From Symbiodinium natans (lineage: Eukaryota > Sar > Dinophyceae > Suessiales > Symbiodiniaceae), in contig CAJNDS010002853.1 of NCBI GenBank assembly GCA_905221605.1, positions 150,652-214,651 of the forward strand: a stretch of 64,000 bases of DNA, read 5' to 3'. Positions within the stretch are counted from its first letter, which is position 1; every line of letters starts with the position of its first letter. The position numbers were made by a program, and so were the translations under genes. Below are positions 39,554 through 51,591 of this stretch, one piece after another. The notes beneath the pieces are model-generated. The model did no database searches, was not told the origin of the DNA, and saw only the letters and a list, made by a program, of their open reading frames with translations.

Positions 39554-40780
39554 TTGATCACTTGGACTCGGGACCCCTTTGGAACTCGTAGAACAAAAGT
39601 TGCAAAGCACTTGGCAGGAAGTGCGCTGATCCAGTTGCTGTACTGGAGTTGCAAGTCCATTTCTTGTGTGTGTGTGTGTGTGTGGGGTCTGTGTGAGGTG
39701 TACTCGCGCAAGCTGCAATGGGATGTGGCCCCTATCCAGTGGATATCAAAGTTGGCTGCTTACAGCGCCTCATCCTGTGTGTCTCACGCCCAGGCTGCTG
39801 TTTTTCGTTTTCATGAGAGGAGGCGTTCAAGCGCGACTTTCAGGGTGACAAGGTGCCCGGGGGGTGCACACGTTGCAACACATGGCAACACATGGCAACA
39901 CATGGCAACACATGGCAGACATGCTGGGGCGCCAAGTTGTTTGTTGTTTCTTCGCACCGTTTCGGTTTTTTTTATGCAGGTCGCAGTGCTGGCTCCGCCT
40001 CACGGCCATGTCCCTTTGTACAGGCCACTTCTCAGCACTATCTTGCACTTTTTCACTTGCACTCTTCAGACAGGCAACTCTTGCACTTCTCTGCAACTGT
40101 CCTCGGCCCAAGCACCAGTGTTGTCAGGCCCAGTCTGCCTGGTGCCCTATGCCGAGGTGCATTTTCTTTGCTCCCATCTACCTTTCTCCCACAGTGGACA
40201 ATCCCTTTCAGTCATATGCAGAGGCTCCCGTGCAGAGCTGCCAGCGCTGCCCCGTGCTGCACGCCTGGGCCTCCAGACATGTCCAGTTCTCAAAGCTCTC
40301 ATCAGGAAGGCTTTGGGGTTCTCTCCTGTGGCCGGGCTGCGACGACGGAGCTTGGGCTTGGCTGCTGGGTCGGATGGCGCCGGGAATCCGGGCTCCATGC
40401 ATGGCTGGGGCGGGAAAGCATGGCTTCCTTACTCCCTTCATGTCTGCTGTAGCTGCGTTGTGCCGGATCCATGGGGCTTGACCCCTTCATGGTTCTCCCT
40501 TGTGTTCCCTCTTTGGGTGGGGAATGGTGGGGATGGCTCTCATTGGCTCTCCCAGGATGGGTGTGGAGTATTCTGTGGTGCGCTCTTGATCCACAGCTGT
40601 TTTGGTTGGCTTTCCGCACTCTCATTCGGCCCCCTCTTTGGGTGTCCGAGGCTTTGCTTGATCCATGGCTCCCTTCCCTCTTGGGTGAGTCGACTCTTCG
40701 GGCTTGACAATATGTTGAAAGCCCATGAGGTGTACACTATTGCCTGCCACCACAGACCCAATTCTCCATCATGGGCCTGA
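39554..40780. other. Open but not protein-like stretch with small repeats
   Basis: A 408-codon plus ORF spans it but includes a TGTG microsatellite (39,667-39,684), a 10-bp repeat aacacatggc x4 (39,877-39,917) and composition like translated noncoding DNA. Other frames are also open. Short words (tccctctttgggtg, gatccatgg) recur at 40.4-40.7 kb. I do not call a gene. Confidence 0.5.
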
Positions 40781-40924
40781 GCTTTTCCTGAGTTGTGTTT
40801 TCCAAAGAGTCAAAGCCGGCACTCGAGATGAGTGATGCAAAGTTGCTCGCACCAAGGCTCTTCGTGGCCGCACTTGGAGGAGCTGGTGAGGCCAGCCTCT
40901 CCCCCGTCCCTCCTTCCCTCCTTC

Positions 40925-40995
40925 TCTCCTCTCTGCCTCTCTGCCTCTCTGCCTCTCTGCCTCTCCCTCTCCCTCTCCCTCTCCCTCTCCCTCGC
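40925..40995. repeat. CT-rich microsatellite
   Basis: (ctctgc)n followed by (ctccct)n over about 70 bases. A donor-like ctggtgag and a short protein-like stretch (SDAKLLAPRLFVAALGGAG) precede it at 40,830-40,885. Weak exon candidate only. Confidence 0.85.
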
Positions 40996-41819
40996 TGCGT
41001 CCTCCCCTCTCAGGATGACGGAGGTCCCCATCGGCCTACCTGGTGCAGCGGCTGCACAAGAGAGACCAACGAGGCACACGAGAGTAGTGAGGAAGCGCAG
41101 AAAGCGCCAACGTGTGGCTTTTCGGAACCCTCAGTGATGATCAGCGTCTCTCGCGAGGAACTTGAGTCCGGAGCCGGCGCTCGAGGCGCGTGAACGTAGA
41201 GTGAACCTGGAGTGCGTAAATCTTGCAGAGCGCAACCATGGGCCTGGCCACTGGCCATGCGATGAGTTTCCTTTACGGTTAGGTCGTGGCGGAGGCGGGG
41301 GCAGCGGGGAACGTCAAGCCTCCAAGCTTCGATGCAGAGGTTCGATGGCCACGCTCTTCCTCTGTTCCTCGGTTCCTCTGTTCCTCTCGAGATGTTCGAA
41401 GTCTTCTTTTCAGTCTTCCGTGCTCTCGCTTTGGTCAGGCCGCCCTCATGGCCCTACGCGAGGAGCGCAAGGAAAGGGAGCGTCGAGAGTGGGGACCCAA
41501 GCTTGAATTGCTCAGCCACACCCAGATCTCAATTATCCCTTGGCAGCCGCGAAGGACTCGGGGCACGTGCGAGGGATGCAAGACGCGACGGATGCGGGGA
41601 CGCGGTGGATGTAGGGAGGGAAGTGGCGTCGAACGAGGCGGATGCGCTGGGCATATCTGGATGTTCTTATGATTTTTGCACAGCTTGCTCTCGCAACAGA
41701 ATGATTGGGTGGACATTTGCATCGTACGGGCATGGATGCGGGACTCGGGGGGATGCGAGGGACGCGAAGGACCCGGGTCTCGCATGTGGAATGTTAGTCG
41801 TGTTGGTTGCAACTGGGTT

Positions 41820-42415
41820 GTGTTGGGCACACGCGTGTTGAGAACAGGGGGGGTGCGTGTTGGGAACAGGGCAGGCGTGAGTCGGGAACGCAGGGGGGGT
41901 GAGTCGGGAACAGGGCTCATGTGTACAGCACGCCCCGGTTGAGTTGGGAAAGGCTGCCCCCCAGAATTGGGTTTCGGAGTGATGACCCTACTCTGCCTGT
42001 TTGTTTTAAGGCCTCTTTCGACGACTTGGAGTTGGGTCTACCGTCTTCTTTTCAGCTTCCAAAGGGCAGACTTTACGAGGGGAACACATCCGACGTGTCA
42101 TGAACCCGCACACCAATTCGGCGTGTTGGTGTGCGGGTTCATGACACGTCGGATGTGTTCCCCTCGTAAAGTCTCCCCTTTGGAAGCTGGAAAGAAGACT
42201 GTAGACCCAACTCCAAGTCGTCGAAAGAGGACTTAAAACAAACCTGCAGAGTAGGGTCATCACTCCGAAACCCAATTCTGGGGGGCAGCCTTTCCCAACT
42301 CAACCCCCGGGCGTGCTGTACACATGGGCCCCTGTTCCCGACTCACCCCCCCTGCGTTCCTGACTTACGCCTGCCCAGTTCCCAACACGCGCCCCCCCTG
42401 TTCCCAACACACGCT
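41820..42415. mobile_element. Foldback element: inverted repeat of about 295 bp arms with 9-base centre
   Basis: The left arm (41,820-42,116) is nearly the exact reverse complement of the right arm (42,126-42,415). The centre is ttcggcgtg (42,117-42,125) between cccgcacaccaa and ttggtgtgcggg. Inner arms are about 95% matched by eye; outer arms hold G-run-rich words (tgggaacaggg, tgagtcgggaac) repeated within the arm. No ORF of its own; the two 89-codon ORFs on opposite strands are mirror images produced by the palindrome. Consistent with a MITE/foldback element. Confidence 0.85.
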
Positions 42416-42419
42416 CGGC

Positions 42420-45400
42420 CCGCTCCCGACACTTGTTTTAGCGACTCAACCTTCATCCCTCGCATGTGTCGTCGCTATTCTGAGTTCTCCTGTGGAATTC
42501 ATAGAATTTGGTCTTGTGTTCTTGGGAATGGGTGAATGGGTCAGGCTTAAGGCGTGGAAGATCGTTACCGTTTGCCCCCTATGGAGAGGGGCAGATTCTG
42601 TTTAGCAGTACTAGTATTCCGCCGTCATATGTTCCCCTTAAGATATTATATACTCGCTCACAAGATAAGAATACGATGGTGAGCAAATAACATTATGTTT
42701 GTCGTTCACTCCGTTCATTCGCTCATTCCGTTCGCTCAATCACTTCGCGACCTTATTGGGCGCTCAAGAACATAACACGTGTACGAAAAGCCATCTACTG
42801 TACATACCACACATTTGTTCTTACGTGGCCTACCAGCAGGCACAGAGAATGGATAGGGAAACTGGAAGTTAGTCGCCGCACTCTGGGCTGCGGCCGACCT
42901 TCCTTTCTGCAGGCTTCTTGTCTGGCAAAGGAACTAGTCTCATGGCCCGTCAAGCGATATTAGAGGCATACTGCAAGAGTATTCTTTTCATACTTTTGAT
43001 ATCGTCTGGGTGGGTTTGCTATTTCCTTTGGCGCCTGCATGAAAAGATCCAAGGGCCGAGCTACAAGCTTGGGAAGATAACCCCTACAACAACCCTGAAA
43101 TCCTGTCCAACATTAGTGGTGGATTTCCTCTTTATATCTCTAAGCCGCAGAGAACGAGCGAACACTGCGGGAAGAATCCCCTCTTGACCTAAAATCTCCT
43201 CTTGAGCTCCGATAGTTTCCACCTTTAAGACCGTTTACACAGCGCAAAAAAATGTGTCACGCGCGAGAAATGGTTCGCCACTTTGGGTAAGATTCGCCAC
43301 TTTGGGTAAGAGGCAGTAAGAGGCATCACACATGTCAGTGAGGATGGCAGCCTCTATTGCAATCCCCATGGATTCTTGACAAAAGTAGGTGAGCAGTGGT
43401 GCTTCTTAACTCCAAGAAGGACACATCTGCGTAAGAAGGTGCCGTTTCTTGGACCACTTCCTGCGTGGTCGGCCGCTGGGGGAGTCGGCGTCGGGTGCGG
43501 AAGCCGCGCACAGCGTGGTGGAGGAGCTGTTTCTTTCCCTGAGTTTACCGTTGAACGGTTGAACGTTTTTGAGAACTTCCAGTTGGAGGCAGCAGCGGTG
43601 GGCAGCGACCACGTGGAGGTGGAAAACATTTGGGGGGGAAGGCATTGAGTCCATTGAGAGGCATGCTTGGAGGCAAAACATTTGGGGAGTGAGATTTTTC
43701 AGTTTGTGGGAGGCGCCCGGCCTCTCCCAGAGCCCTTCGAGGCAGCTGCGGCCTTTGAGGTTTGGGGAGTGTCGAAAAACTTCAACTCGAGGCCCGCACG
43801 ATCTCTGGACTCAAGCGCGGAGTCGCCTTCGCCTTCCCCACCAGAGGCGGTGGATGCAATGGTCTGTCCGGTATGTAGTATGCAAGCGCATGCATGAGTT
43901 TTTAAAGTGTTTACGACGTCCTTGCAGAGCTTAGAGCTTTGTAGATGTGACTTCTCGTGGGCAACGTTGCACGCTTGGCCTTGCTCCCTCTTGGCCGTGG
44001 ACGGCATTTGGCCGCCTTGTGCTTTGCCTCGCTGGTTTTCCGTGGCGGCGTGATCGAAATGATCGCAATGTTAATGGGCTCTCAGGCGCCGTCCTTCCAC
44101 TTCGCCCGCGCCGAGGCCCGGATCCTCGCATCTCTGAGGCTCGGGATGCTCGGGGATAGTGTGCGTGTTGCTTGCTCTCCCTTTCCCAGCCTCTGCTCCC
44201 CCCCAACTTTTCTCTGTGATGTGTTGACGCCAGGAGCACAGACCGTGTGCTTGAACGTGTGAATAGCATGGCCCCTTGTTTTTTGACCCGTTTCCTTTAA
44301 AAGACACGGAAGATACGGTGCAAAATTCAGGGTGCCCCCCCCCCCCCCAAACAATAAAGGAGAGAGACGGCAGAGAGCAGAAACATGCAAAAAATGAGTC
44401 AAAGTGAGTCCTGAGAGCGCTGCTGAAGGCCGCGTGTGCCTCCAATGTGCTCGAGTTTTGTGATGCGGCCGCCAGTGGTGGAGTGGGCCAGAACCGAAGC
44501 TGTGAGGGCGAGATGCACATGAGAGTACGGCATTACGGCATACAACGCATACACCCTGCCTTGCGGGACCCTGCCTTGCGGGACCCGACGCGTGCTCTCT
44601 TTTTTTGAATGTGTTGAGGAGCAGCCGAGCCGCCCCGAGCGCGAGCGCGAGCGGGCGGCTCCCCGGCGGCCCTCTGTGAGGCCCCGGGGGGCACTGAAGA
44701 CTTCGGCACATGCTTTGCCGTACCTTGAGAAAACTTGGCTAAGTGAGACCTTGACAAGGTACTTGCATGCACTGTTTGTGATATCATTTCGTGTTTCCTG
44801 TTGCATGTTGGTGATTTTGTTTTGTTGTACAGCCTGCTGTCTGCTGTCGACTGCTATGCCGTGCCTTGGGTGGACATTCTTTGCCTTGGGTCGGTGTCAG
44901 ACAGAACCGTCCTGCTGCCTTGTTTTTTTTTTCGTTTGGAACACGGTAGGATGGGACGAACAGGCCAAGGAGGGACAATCTCCCAGCTATCATGTCAACC
45001 TCCCGGCACACGGGCTAGTCTGGGCTACACGCAGCATGGAAAGTTGACCCTTTTTTCTTGTGGTAAGGCAACTAGGAAGTCGACCGTAACTGCGTTTCCC
45101 TCGGGCGGAATTGTCCACAATTCCATGCACGCATGTCACAAGCCATGTTGGCTATACGATTCGACATAAACAATTAGGTTCAAAGAAATGGTTGCCTCTT
45201 CTCGTAAGTTTTGGTAGGCTTGACTCCATGCTTTGCTTGCGTTTCGCTCGGGCGGAGGTCCTTCAGCAACCATGTTGGATGATGTTCCAGCGTTCCTTGG
45301 GGTTTCGATGCTTGCGTACTGATTTTCGCTGCTTTTCGTAGCTGTAAAATCCATGCGTTCATTTGGGGGAAAGGATCCCGCAGTCGACTTCGTCAACTTC

Positions 45401-46600
45401 CTGAGTCCTCTGCGTTCATTGGGGTTTCACGTCTCCCCCAATACAAGGGTCGACTTTCCCGAGCGCCTGTAGGGTGTTGGGACGTGGACATGCTATGTGG
45501 GTTACCGCGGAAAGGCCACTGCGCATCACAAAAACATCGTGCATGGGCCCTGCAAGTGGGGTTCAAGCTTGGGGGTGATCCAGGCAGTTGTTCCCGGGCA
45601 TTTCGGTCATGGATGGTTTCAAGATGTTTCAAGCAACAAGTTTCTGCCATTCCGCGGTCATTGTCGGTCCCTGGACGCTGTTTTCGTTTGCAGCAGAACC
45701 GTCAGCACATGGCCAATTACCAGAACATCCGTCCAGCATTGCCAGACCAGGAGTTCCAGTTCTCACGACCATCGCGCCCGCTCGCGAAAAATCGGAACAA
45801 CTGATTTCACGTAGATGCCCTGAAAAGGTGCCTTGCTGCTGACCTGGTCCAACAAAGCTTGGCAGCAAGATGGGATACTGGAGTTGGCCACTCGTTTGTC
45901 CACAGCTGCCTCGACAGCTGTTCGACCTGCGGAGTCGCTGCAATCTGATATGCACCCTAAGTGATCTATTTCTTTCCTTCTCGGTCAGTACCGAACACGT
46001 GAACTTTTCTTTGCACCTACGCTCGTATGCGCGTCCTTGTGGCTGTGCTTTCTGGTTCTCTTCCCCTCCATGCCGGCCTCGTTTCGGGAGGTTGTCATGT
46101 TCGTCCGAGTACGTCTGTGGTGCAGTATTCGCTGTCATCCGGCGTCAGTCAGTAGTCAGTCAGTCAGTCAGTGTGTGTGCGTGTGTGTCCTCCGCACTGC
46201 TGCGGATAAGTCATGCAGGTGAATCCTTGCATGTGGGGTTCTCGAGAAGGTAGGGGGGGGGTCCCCCCTCCCCACGGTTGTTCTCGCACATGTGGTCTTT
46301 TTGCAACGCAAGCTCACACATGACAGAGTTGGTTCGATGCATACGTGCGGTCTTCATGTGTGCAACATAGCTCATATATAGGATACACTTTCTACAGACA
46401 CGGTGTCAACATTAGTGTCATGGCCCGGTTCTCATGCGAACCAGTACTTTGTTTGACGTTGAAATCGCACAACGCTGTCTTGATGCAAGGCAAACTCACA
46501 TGTGAGAGAGTTGGCTTGATGTATGTGTGCTGCCTTCATGTGTCCGATACAACAGTTAGGCACTAGCTTTCGCTCGCCCTGGTCTCAAAACATTTCTCGC
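42420..46600. other. No supported gene
   Basis: About 4.2 kb of unique-looking sequence with short ORFs only. It contains cattcgctcattccgttc words near 42,720, a C run of about 16 at 44,334-44,349, and a (CAGT)n tract near 46,145-46,172. An acceptor-like ttctgcag at 42,911 leads into a short stretch ASCLAKELVSWPVKRY, not convincing alone. Confidence 0.4.
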
Positions 46601-46671
46601 TGCAGCATCTTCTGCTTTGTCAGCCTTGCTGGGGTATGAGTACGGCATCCACTCACGATGTGGTATCCGAG

Positions 46672-46672
46672 T

Positions 46673-46704
<32 letters not shown>

Positions 46705-46800
46705 CTCTGTGTGTGTCTGTGTGTCTCTGTGTCTCTGTGTCTCCGTGTCTCTGTTTCTCTGTCTCTGTTTCTCTGTGTCTCTCTGTGTTTGTGTTTGAGA
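46672..46800. repeat. (GT)n and (TCTCTGTG)n microsatellite
   Basis: About 130 bases of GT dinucleotides grading into tctctgtgtc units. Translates as Cys/Val repeats, not coding. Confidence 0.95.
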
Positions 46801-46842
46801 GCCTCGATACTTTCAGTCTTGCTGCTTTTTTGGGCTGTTTGA

Positions 46843-47064
46843 AGGAGGCGGGCCTCTGCAACCGACCTTCGTGCTCGGGAAAAGCTTGGAAAGCTGCTGG
46901 CCGGCCATTCGCGAGTGCTCTTTATAGAGGTCTACTTTGCCGATGCGGTTTGTTTTTTCAAGCAGGTGGCCCACTACGAGGTGCGCATTCTCCGCAAACA
47001 AGCAGAGGCTCCAGAGGCGACTTACATCTCGCTCAGCGCTGCTCAGCCTCGTGTGATTCTATGA
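46843..47064 (+). CDS. Possible terminal host exon
   Basis: After a pyrimidine-rich tract (tttcagtcttgctgcttttt) an open frame of 73 codons reads DLRAREKLGKLLAGHSRVLF, then IEVYFADAVCFFKQVAHYEV and RILRKQAEAPEATYIS, ending with TGA at 47,062-47,064. Alternating hydrophobic and charged residues look like real protein. No family recognised. It has no upstream ATG, as expected for an internal or terminal exon. Confidence 0.3.
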   Translation, partial: RRRASATDLRAREKLGKLLAGHSRVLFIEVYFADAVCFFKQVAHYEVRILRKQAEAPEATYISLSAAQPRVIL

Positions 47065-47334
47065 AGGTCAAGAAGACGGCGAAGTTGATGCGAGTTGTAC
47101 TCGGGGTTGAGGCTTCGGTTAGAATTTTGTGAGATGCTGTGAGAGGCTGCGCTGTGTGATGCTGTGGGGTATCCTCCGGTCATGGATTGCGAGGAGGAAA
47201 AGCCAGAAAGCATCCTGGAGGGCATCACGGTCTTGCAGAACGCCCAAAAGCTCATAGGCAGAGCGACAGAGTTCTGTTCTGCTGCTCTGGCTATTTCATG
47301 TGCCTCGCAGCATTCTGGTCCGAAATGAACCTAA

Positions 47335-47440
47335 ACATGCAGGCATGTAAGCATGTAAGCATGTAAGCATGTAAACATGCAAACATGTAAACCTGTAAAC
47401 ATGTAAACATGTAAACATGTAAACATGTAAACATGCAAAA
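47335..47440. repeat. 8-bp tandem repeat (catgtaaa/g)n
   Basis: About 13 units of catgtaag or catgtaaa. Open on the minus strand as HVYMFTCL repeats, which is an artefact. Confidence 0.95.
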
Positions 47441-47529
47441 TGTATCCACCTTTGGGTTCTACGGTGGAGGGTCGCATACTTGCCACTGCGGAGGAGCCAG
47501 CTTTGAACAAAGCGAGGGGGAAGAAAGAG

Positions 47530-47640
47530 CGAGGGACAAAGACGGAGCAACGAGAGACAAAACTTGAAGAGAGAAGGAGCTTGAAGGGAGAAGGAACTTG
47601 AAGAGAGAAGGAACTTGAAGAGAGGGAAAGCAAAGAGCTC
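47530..47640. repeat. Purine-rich repeat, about 21-bp units
   Basis: gagagaaggaacttgaagag repeated about four times with variation. No gene. Confidence 0.8.
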
Positions 47641-48294
47641 GAGATTTGGCAGGAGGAGTCTTTAGCGCTGACCGTCGCTTTAGTTTGGCTCCTCACAACC
47701 CTACCCAAGCGGAGCCTTGTGGCCACTGCCTTCCTTTAATCCGTCACCACGTCCCAAAGCTGCCACACCGTCTGCTGTGAACTTCCAGGTGGCTTCTGAG
47801 AAAAACAGCGCACTAGCAGTGCTTTTTTCTTCACGTTGGATTGGAACCCTGGGGCCTGGGACCTTCTTGGACCGCTTGAATCCAAGCTCTGGCTCTGTTG
47901 CTTCGGACATCTCCTGACTTTGAACTACTTGTTCTCTCGGTTTCGTCCTTCCGACACCATGGCGAAGGCACGCAGGCAGCATACAGAGCTGGACTGTCGA
48001 ATGCTTGTTTGATTGCAGGACTCGCTTACCGTGCAGTTGACGGTCCCGGGGCAGGTGCCAGCGCTGCACGCTCTTGAGATGAGCTTAAGCAGCTTATTGG
48101 GATCTTCGTGCATCTTCGCGCAGGCCCTCCCTCTTTCAGGGATTCTGCCTCTGCGGTCTGGGGGGCCCTGTGGCCTGTGTGTTGGGGACGCCGCTTGGCG
48201 AGTGTACTGGATGATTATCGCACGAACCGCCCATGAAATGCACTAAACCACTTCTTTCTCACGTGCGAGCGTATTTTATGCGCGCGGCCTTTGT

Positions 48295-48308
48295 CCTTCT
48301 CTCGCTCG

Positions 48309-48365
<57 letters not shown>
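48295..48365. repeat. (CT)n microsatellite
   Basis: About 65 bases of CT dinucleotides. Confidence 0.95.
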
Positions 48366-48368
<3 letters not shown>

Positions 48369-48465
48369 TCAGGCGCGGCTAATAGACTCATAGCGTGCGT
48401 CAAACTCAATCCTTACCTGTTACCCTTAGAGGCGCGAAGAGAACGCTTGAAGTTAATGACAAATG

Positions 48466-48642
48466 AAATGCCATGCAATGCGTGATTTAAGTGATGAAGT
48501 GAGCGCAGCACGTGTAGAAAAGCATTCGCACGCCGAGGACATCGAGCGGCTGAGGGTTGTGGGCTTCGCAGACGGCGCTGTCTGCTTGAGCTTAGAAAGC
48601 GAGGAAAATGATGAGCAAGTGGAGGTTCGGGCCTTGCAGGTA
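48466..48642 (+). CDS. Possible host exon
   Basis: The frame reads RDLSDEVSAARVEKHSHAED, then IERLRVVGFADGAVCLSLES and EENDEQVEVRALQ, up to a donor-like TTGCAG|GTAGGC at 48,640. Charged helical composition; no family recognised. The upstream border is unclear. Confidence 0.25.
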
Positions 48643-48774
48643 GGCGAGTGTTGAGTGTCAGGTCTTGAGACGCGAGGGTTGTTCGTTGATCTTCGCGTGT
48701 GATCGCGTGTGATCTTTTAATTGAGGAGTCCCAACCGTCGAGTCGGAGTGAGCCGGACTGCTCGGGCTCCAGTC

Positions 48775-48850
48775 GGGGCGCCGGCCGGGGCCACACCGGC
48801 CGGGGCTACGCCGGCCGGGCCCACGCCGGCCGGGGCCACTCCGGCCAGGG
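48775..48850. repeat. GC-rich 15-18-bp repeat (ccggccggggcc)
   Basis: About five units of gccggccggggccac. Open in several frames as Gly/Arg/Pro/Ala repeats. No gene called. Confidence 0.85.
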
Positions 48851-49059
48851 CTTCGTGGAAGCATTGGCGGACACACCACAGCTCATTTACTCACGCCAGG
48901 AGAGCGAGACTCGCATTCAGAGTCGAGCAGAGCTTGTTTCTGAATGATTGGACCATGCCACGGAAGGGCACCGCCAAATATCTTCAAACATACCTTGTCC
49001 ATACCTTCCCGAACATTCTTCAAGCCTGCTTGTCTCTCTCTCTGTCTCCTTTTTATGCT

Positions 49060-49165
49060 TTCCGACAGGAGCTCTTGGCACAAAGATCACCTTTCGCGGC
49101 CGAGGCGGCCGAGGCGGCCGAGGGGGCCGAGGGGGCCGAGGCGGCCGAGGCGTGCCTTTTGGTAC
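49060..49165. repeat. 9-bp repeat (ggccgaggc)n after an acceptor-like site
   Basis: Follows ctttccgacag at 49,069. In one plus frame the repeat reads GALGTKITFRGRGGRGGRGG, an RGG-box-like run; in another it reads Ala/Glu. It could be an RNA-binding RGG exon, but low complexity makes this weak. Confidence 0.7.
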
Positions 49166-49529
49166 TTGCACAAGTGCGTTTCTCTCTCGCCCTATGTCTT
49201 TGGAGAATCCAGAAATCGAAGGGCCTTCGAATAGCGGCGGTGGCCTACCCGGATTCCGACTTGGAAGGCATGCTGTTACAGGCACGGGCCGCCCGACATC
49301 TCCCACTCTTTTCAGCGATCTCTGAGTCGAATAGTTTTGTTTTGGGGGTAGATTTCACAAGCTAAGATTGTGTCAAGCCGCGGACAGCCGGCAGGTTTGT
49401 TTTTTCAGCTACGGCGGGCCACGAAAGTACCGATTTCGGCATATCAAGCCGCGGGCTGCTTGTGAGATGTTGTTCTTTTGGAGGGCCTATTTTTTTGGCA
49501 TTGGTTTTTTGGTACTTTTTGTTTTTGTG

Positions 49530-49635
49530 GTCCCCTGGTCCCCTGGTCTCCTGGTCCCCTGGTCCCCTGGTCTGTTGGTCCCCTGGTCTGTTGGTCTCCC
49601 GGTCTGCTGGTCTGCTGGTCGCCTGCTCCCCTGGT
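49530..49635. repeat. Short repeat of tcccctggtc words
   Basis: About 11 units of (c/t)tggtcccc and tggtctgt, 9-10 bp each. Confidence 0.85.
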
Positions 49636-51025
49636 GAACGATTAAAACTCATCAGGCCACTTCTCTCTCAAAGCATATGAACGATTGAAGCCCATGATGC
49701 GAGCATTGTGTTTGCAAATGGGTGGGAGGGGGGGGGGCTGTGCCCCCCCCCCCAAACCTCCCCGCCTTTTTTAGCCGTGGAAGCAAATTTCAAAGCATAC
49801 GAACGATTGAAAGCCATCATGCGGGCATTGTGTTTGCAAATGGGGGGCTGCCCCCCCCCCCCGACCCCTTCTTTAAGCCGTGCAAGCCTTTTTCAAAGCA
49901 CATGAACGATAACAGCCCATCAGGCCTTTTTTTTCAAAGCATATGAACGATTGAAACCCATCATGCGAGCATTGTGCCCCCCAACCCCCCCGCCTTTTTA
50001 GTGATGCAAGCTTGTTTCAAAGCACATTAACGATTGAAAGCCATCATGCGAGCATTGTGTTTGCAAATGGGGGGGCTGCGCCCCCCCCAACCCCCCCCGC
50101 TTCTTGAAGCCGTGCAAGCTTTTTCAGAGCACATGAAGGATTGCAACCCATCATGCCACTTTTTTCAGAGCGTATGAACGATCGAACCCATGATGCAAGC
50201 ATTGTGTTTGCAAACGGTGGCAGCTGCGCCCCCCCCAACCCCCCCGCTTCTTCAAGCCATGCAAGCTTTTTCAGAGCACATGAAGGATTGCAACCCATCA
50301 TCCACTTTTTTCAAAGCATATGAAAGATCGAACCCATGATGCAAGCATTGTGTTTGCAAATGGTGGGAGCTGCGCCCCCCAACCCCCCCGCTTCTTTAAG
50401 CCGTGCAAGCCTTTTTCAAAGCACATGAACGATAAAAGCCCATCAGGCCCCTTTTTCAAAGCGCGAGCATTGTTTTTGCAAATCACCCCCAACCCCCCCG
50501 CTTTTTTTAGTGATGCAAGCTTGTTTGCAAGCACATTAACGATTGAAAGCCATCATGCGAGCATTGTGTTTGCAAATGGGGGGGGCTGCGCCCCCCCCCC
50601 AACCCCCCACTTCTTTAAGCCGTTCAAGTTTTTTTTTCCCCCCCTCTTCAGCAATGCAAGCTTGTTTCAGAGCATATGAATGCTTGAGAGCCATCATGCG
50701 AGCATTGTGTTGGCTGCCTCCCCCCAACCCCCCCCCGCTTCTTTAAGCCGTGCAGGCTTTTTCAAAGCGTGCGAAAGATTGAAACCCATCATACCGTTTT
50801 TCAAAGCATATGTATCATATGAACGATTGAAGCCCATGATGCGAGCATTGTGTTTGCAAATGGGAGGGGGGGGGGCTGCGCCCCGCCTTCGCCCCAACCC
50901 CCTCGTTTCCAAGCTATGCAAGCTTCGTTCAAAGCATATGCGTCTTTTTGAAACCTATCATGGAGCACTGTGTTTGCCCCTCCAACTCCCGGCTTTTAAA
51001 AGCCGTGCAAACTTGCGAGCGACAT
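49636..51025. repeat. Array of about 14 diverged 80-150-bp units with G-run/C-run hairpins
   Basis: Each unit has gaacgattgaaacccatcat, then gcgagcattgtgtttgcaaa, then a G run, ctgcg and a C run (e.g. 50,069-50,090; 50,577-50,600; 50,868-50,884). The end is cttctttaagccgtgcaagc. The G and C runs pair into long hairpins. Unit lengths vary mainly through the homopolymers. ORFs across it are repeats of each other. Could be a satellite or a nested run of short non-autonomous elements. Confidence 0.9.
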
Positions 51026-51139
51026 TTATTTAGAGGCTGACGCCGCTGCCGCCGACCCCCGATCTAAGCGCTGGGACCTCGCTCGGCCTTCGCAGGGTGT
51101 CGGCTCGCAGAAGTGTAGGTGTCCGTGGCCGCGCGGCAC

Positions 51140-51480
51140 AGGCGGGGGGGGGGGGGGGAGGTTAAGGGGGGGGGGTCGGGTGGTCGCAAAACGCGGTTCC
51201 ATTTGAGGGAAGGGAAATGGCTCACAAAACGCGCGGTTCCGCTTGACCACATTCCAAAACACAAAATTGGAAAGGTGGAAGGGCAAGGGGGGGGTCCATC
51301 CGTTTGGCCACGTTCCAAAACAGAAAGTGGTTGTTTCGGCTGGCAAAGGAGGCTAAGGTGGGGGGGGGGGGGACCTGGGGGGGGGGGCAGGGAAATCGGG
51401 AATTCACAAAACGCAAAATTGGTTGTTTTTTGTGGCCTTGATGGGGGGAAGGGGGGGGGGGGGGGGGGGGCGCAGGGTTG
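51140..51480. repeat. G-run-rich region with imperfect repeats
   Basis: G homopolymers of 8-24 alternate with short repeats such as ttccaaaacacaaaattgg/ttccaaaacagaaagtgg and cacaaaacgc. Possible G-quadruplex or assembly-difficult sequence. No gene. Confidence 0.8.
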
Positions 51481-51591
51481 GGTGCGGTTCCATCCGCTTA
51501 GCCAATTGGTTGCTTCGCCTGCCCGGGTCCAGCGGGAAAGGTACGAGCCGACATCGCCGGATAAGATTTCCTACGAAAAGCACTACGAGTC

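Noticed and set aside
39554-40780. 408-codon plus ORF
   Set aside because: It runs through a TGTG tract and a 10-bp repeat, other frames are open too, and composition is that of noncoding DNA.
41967-42275. Two 89-codon ORFs on opposite strands with nearly the same protein
   Set aside because: Both come from the two arms of one palindrome; no protein character beyond that.
49636-51033. Family of similar 60-119-codon ORFs on both strands
   Set aside because: They mirror the DNA repeat units and change frame with homopolymer length.
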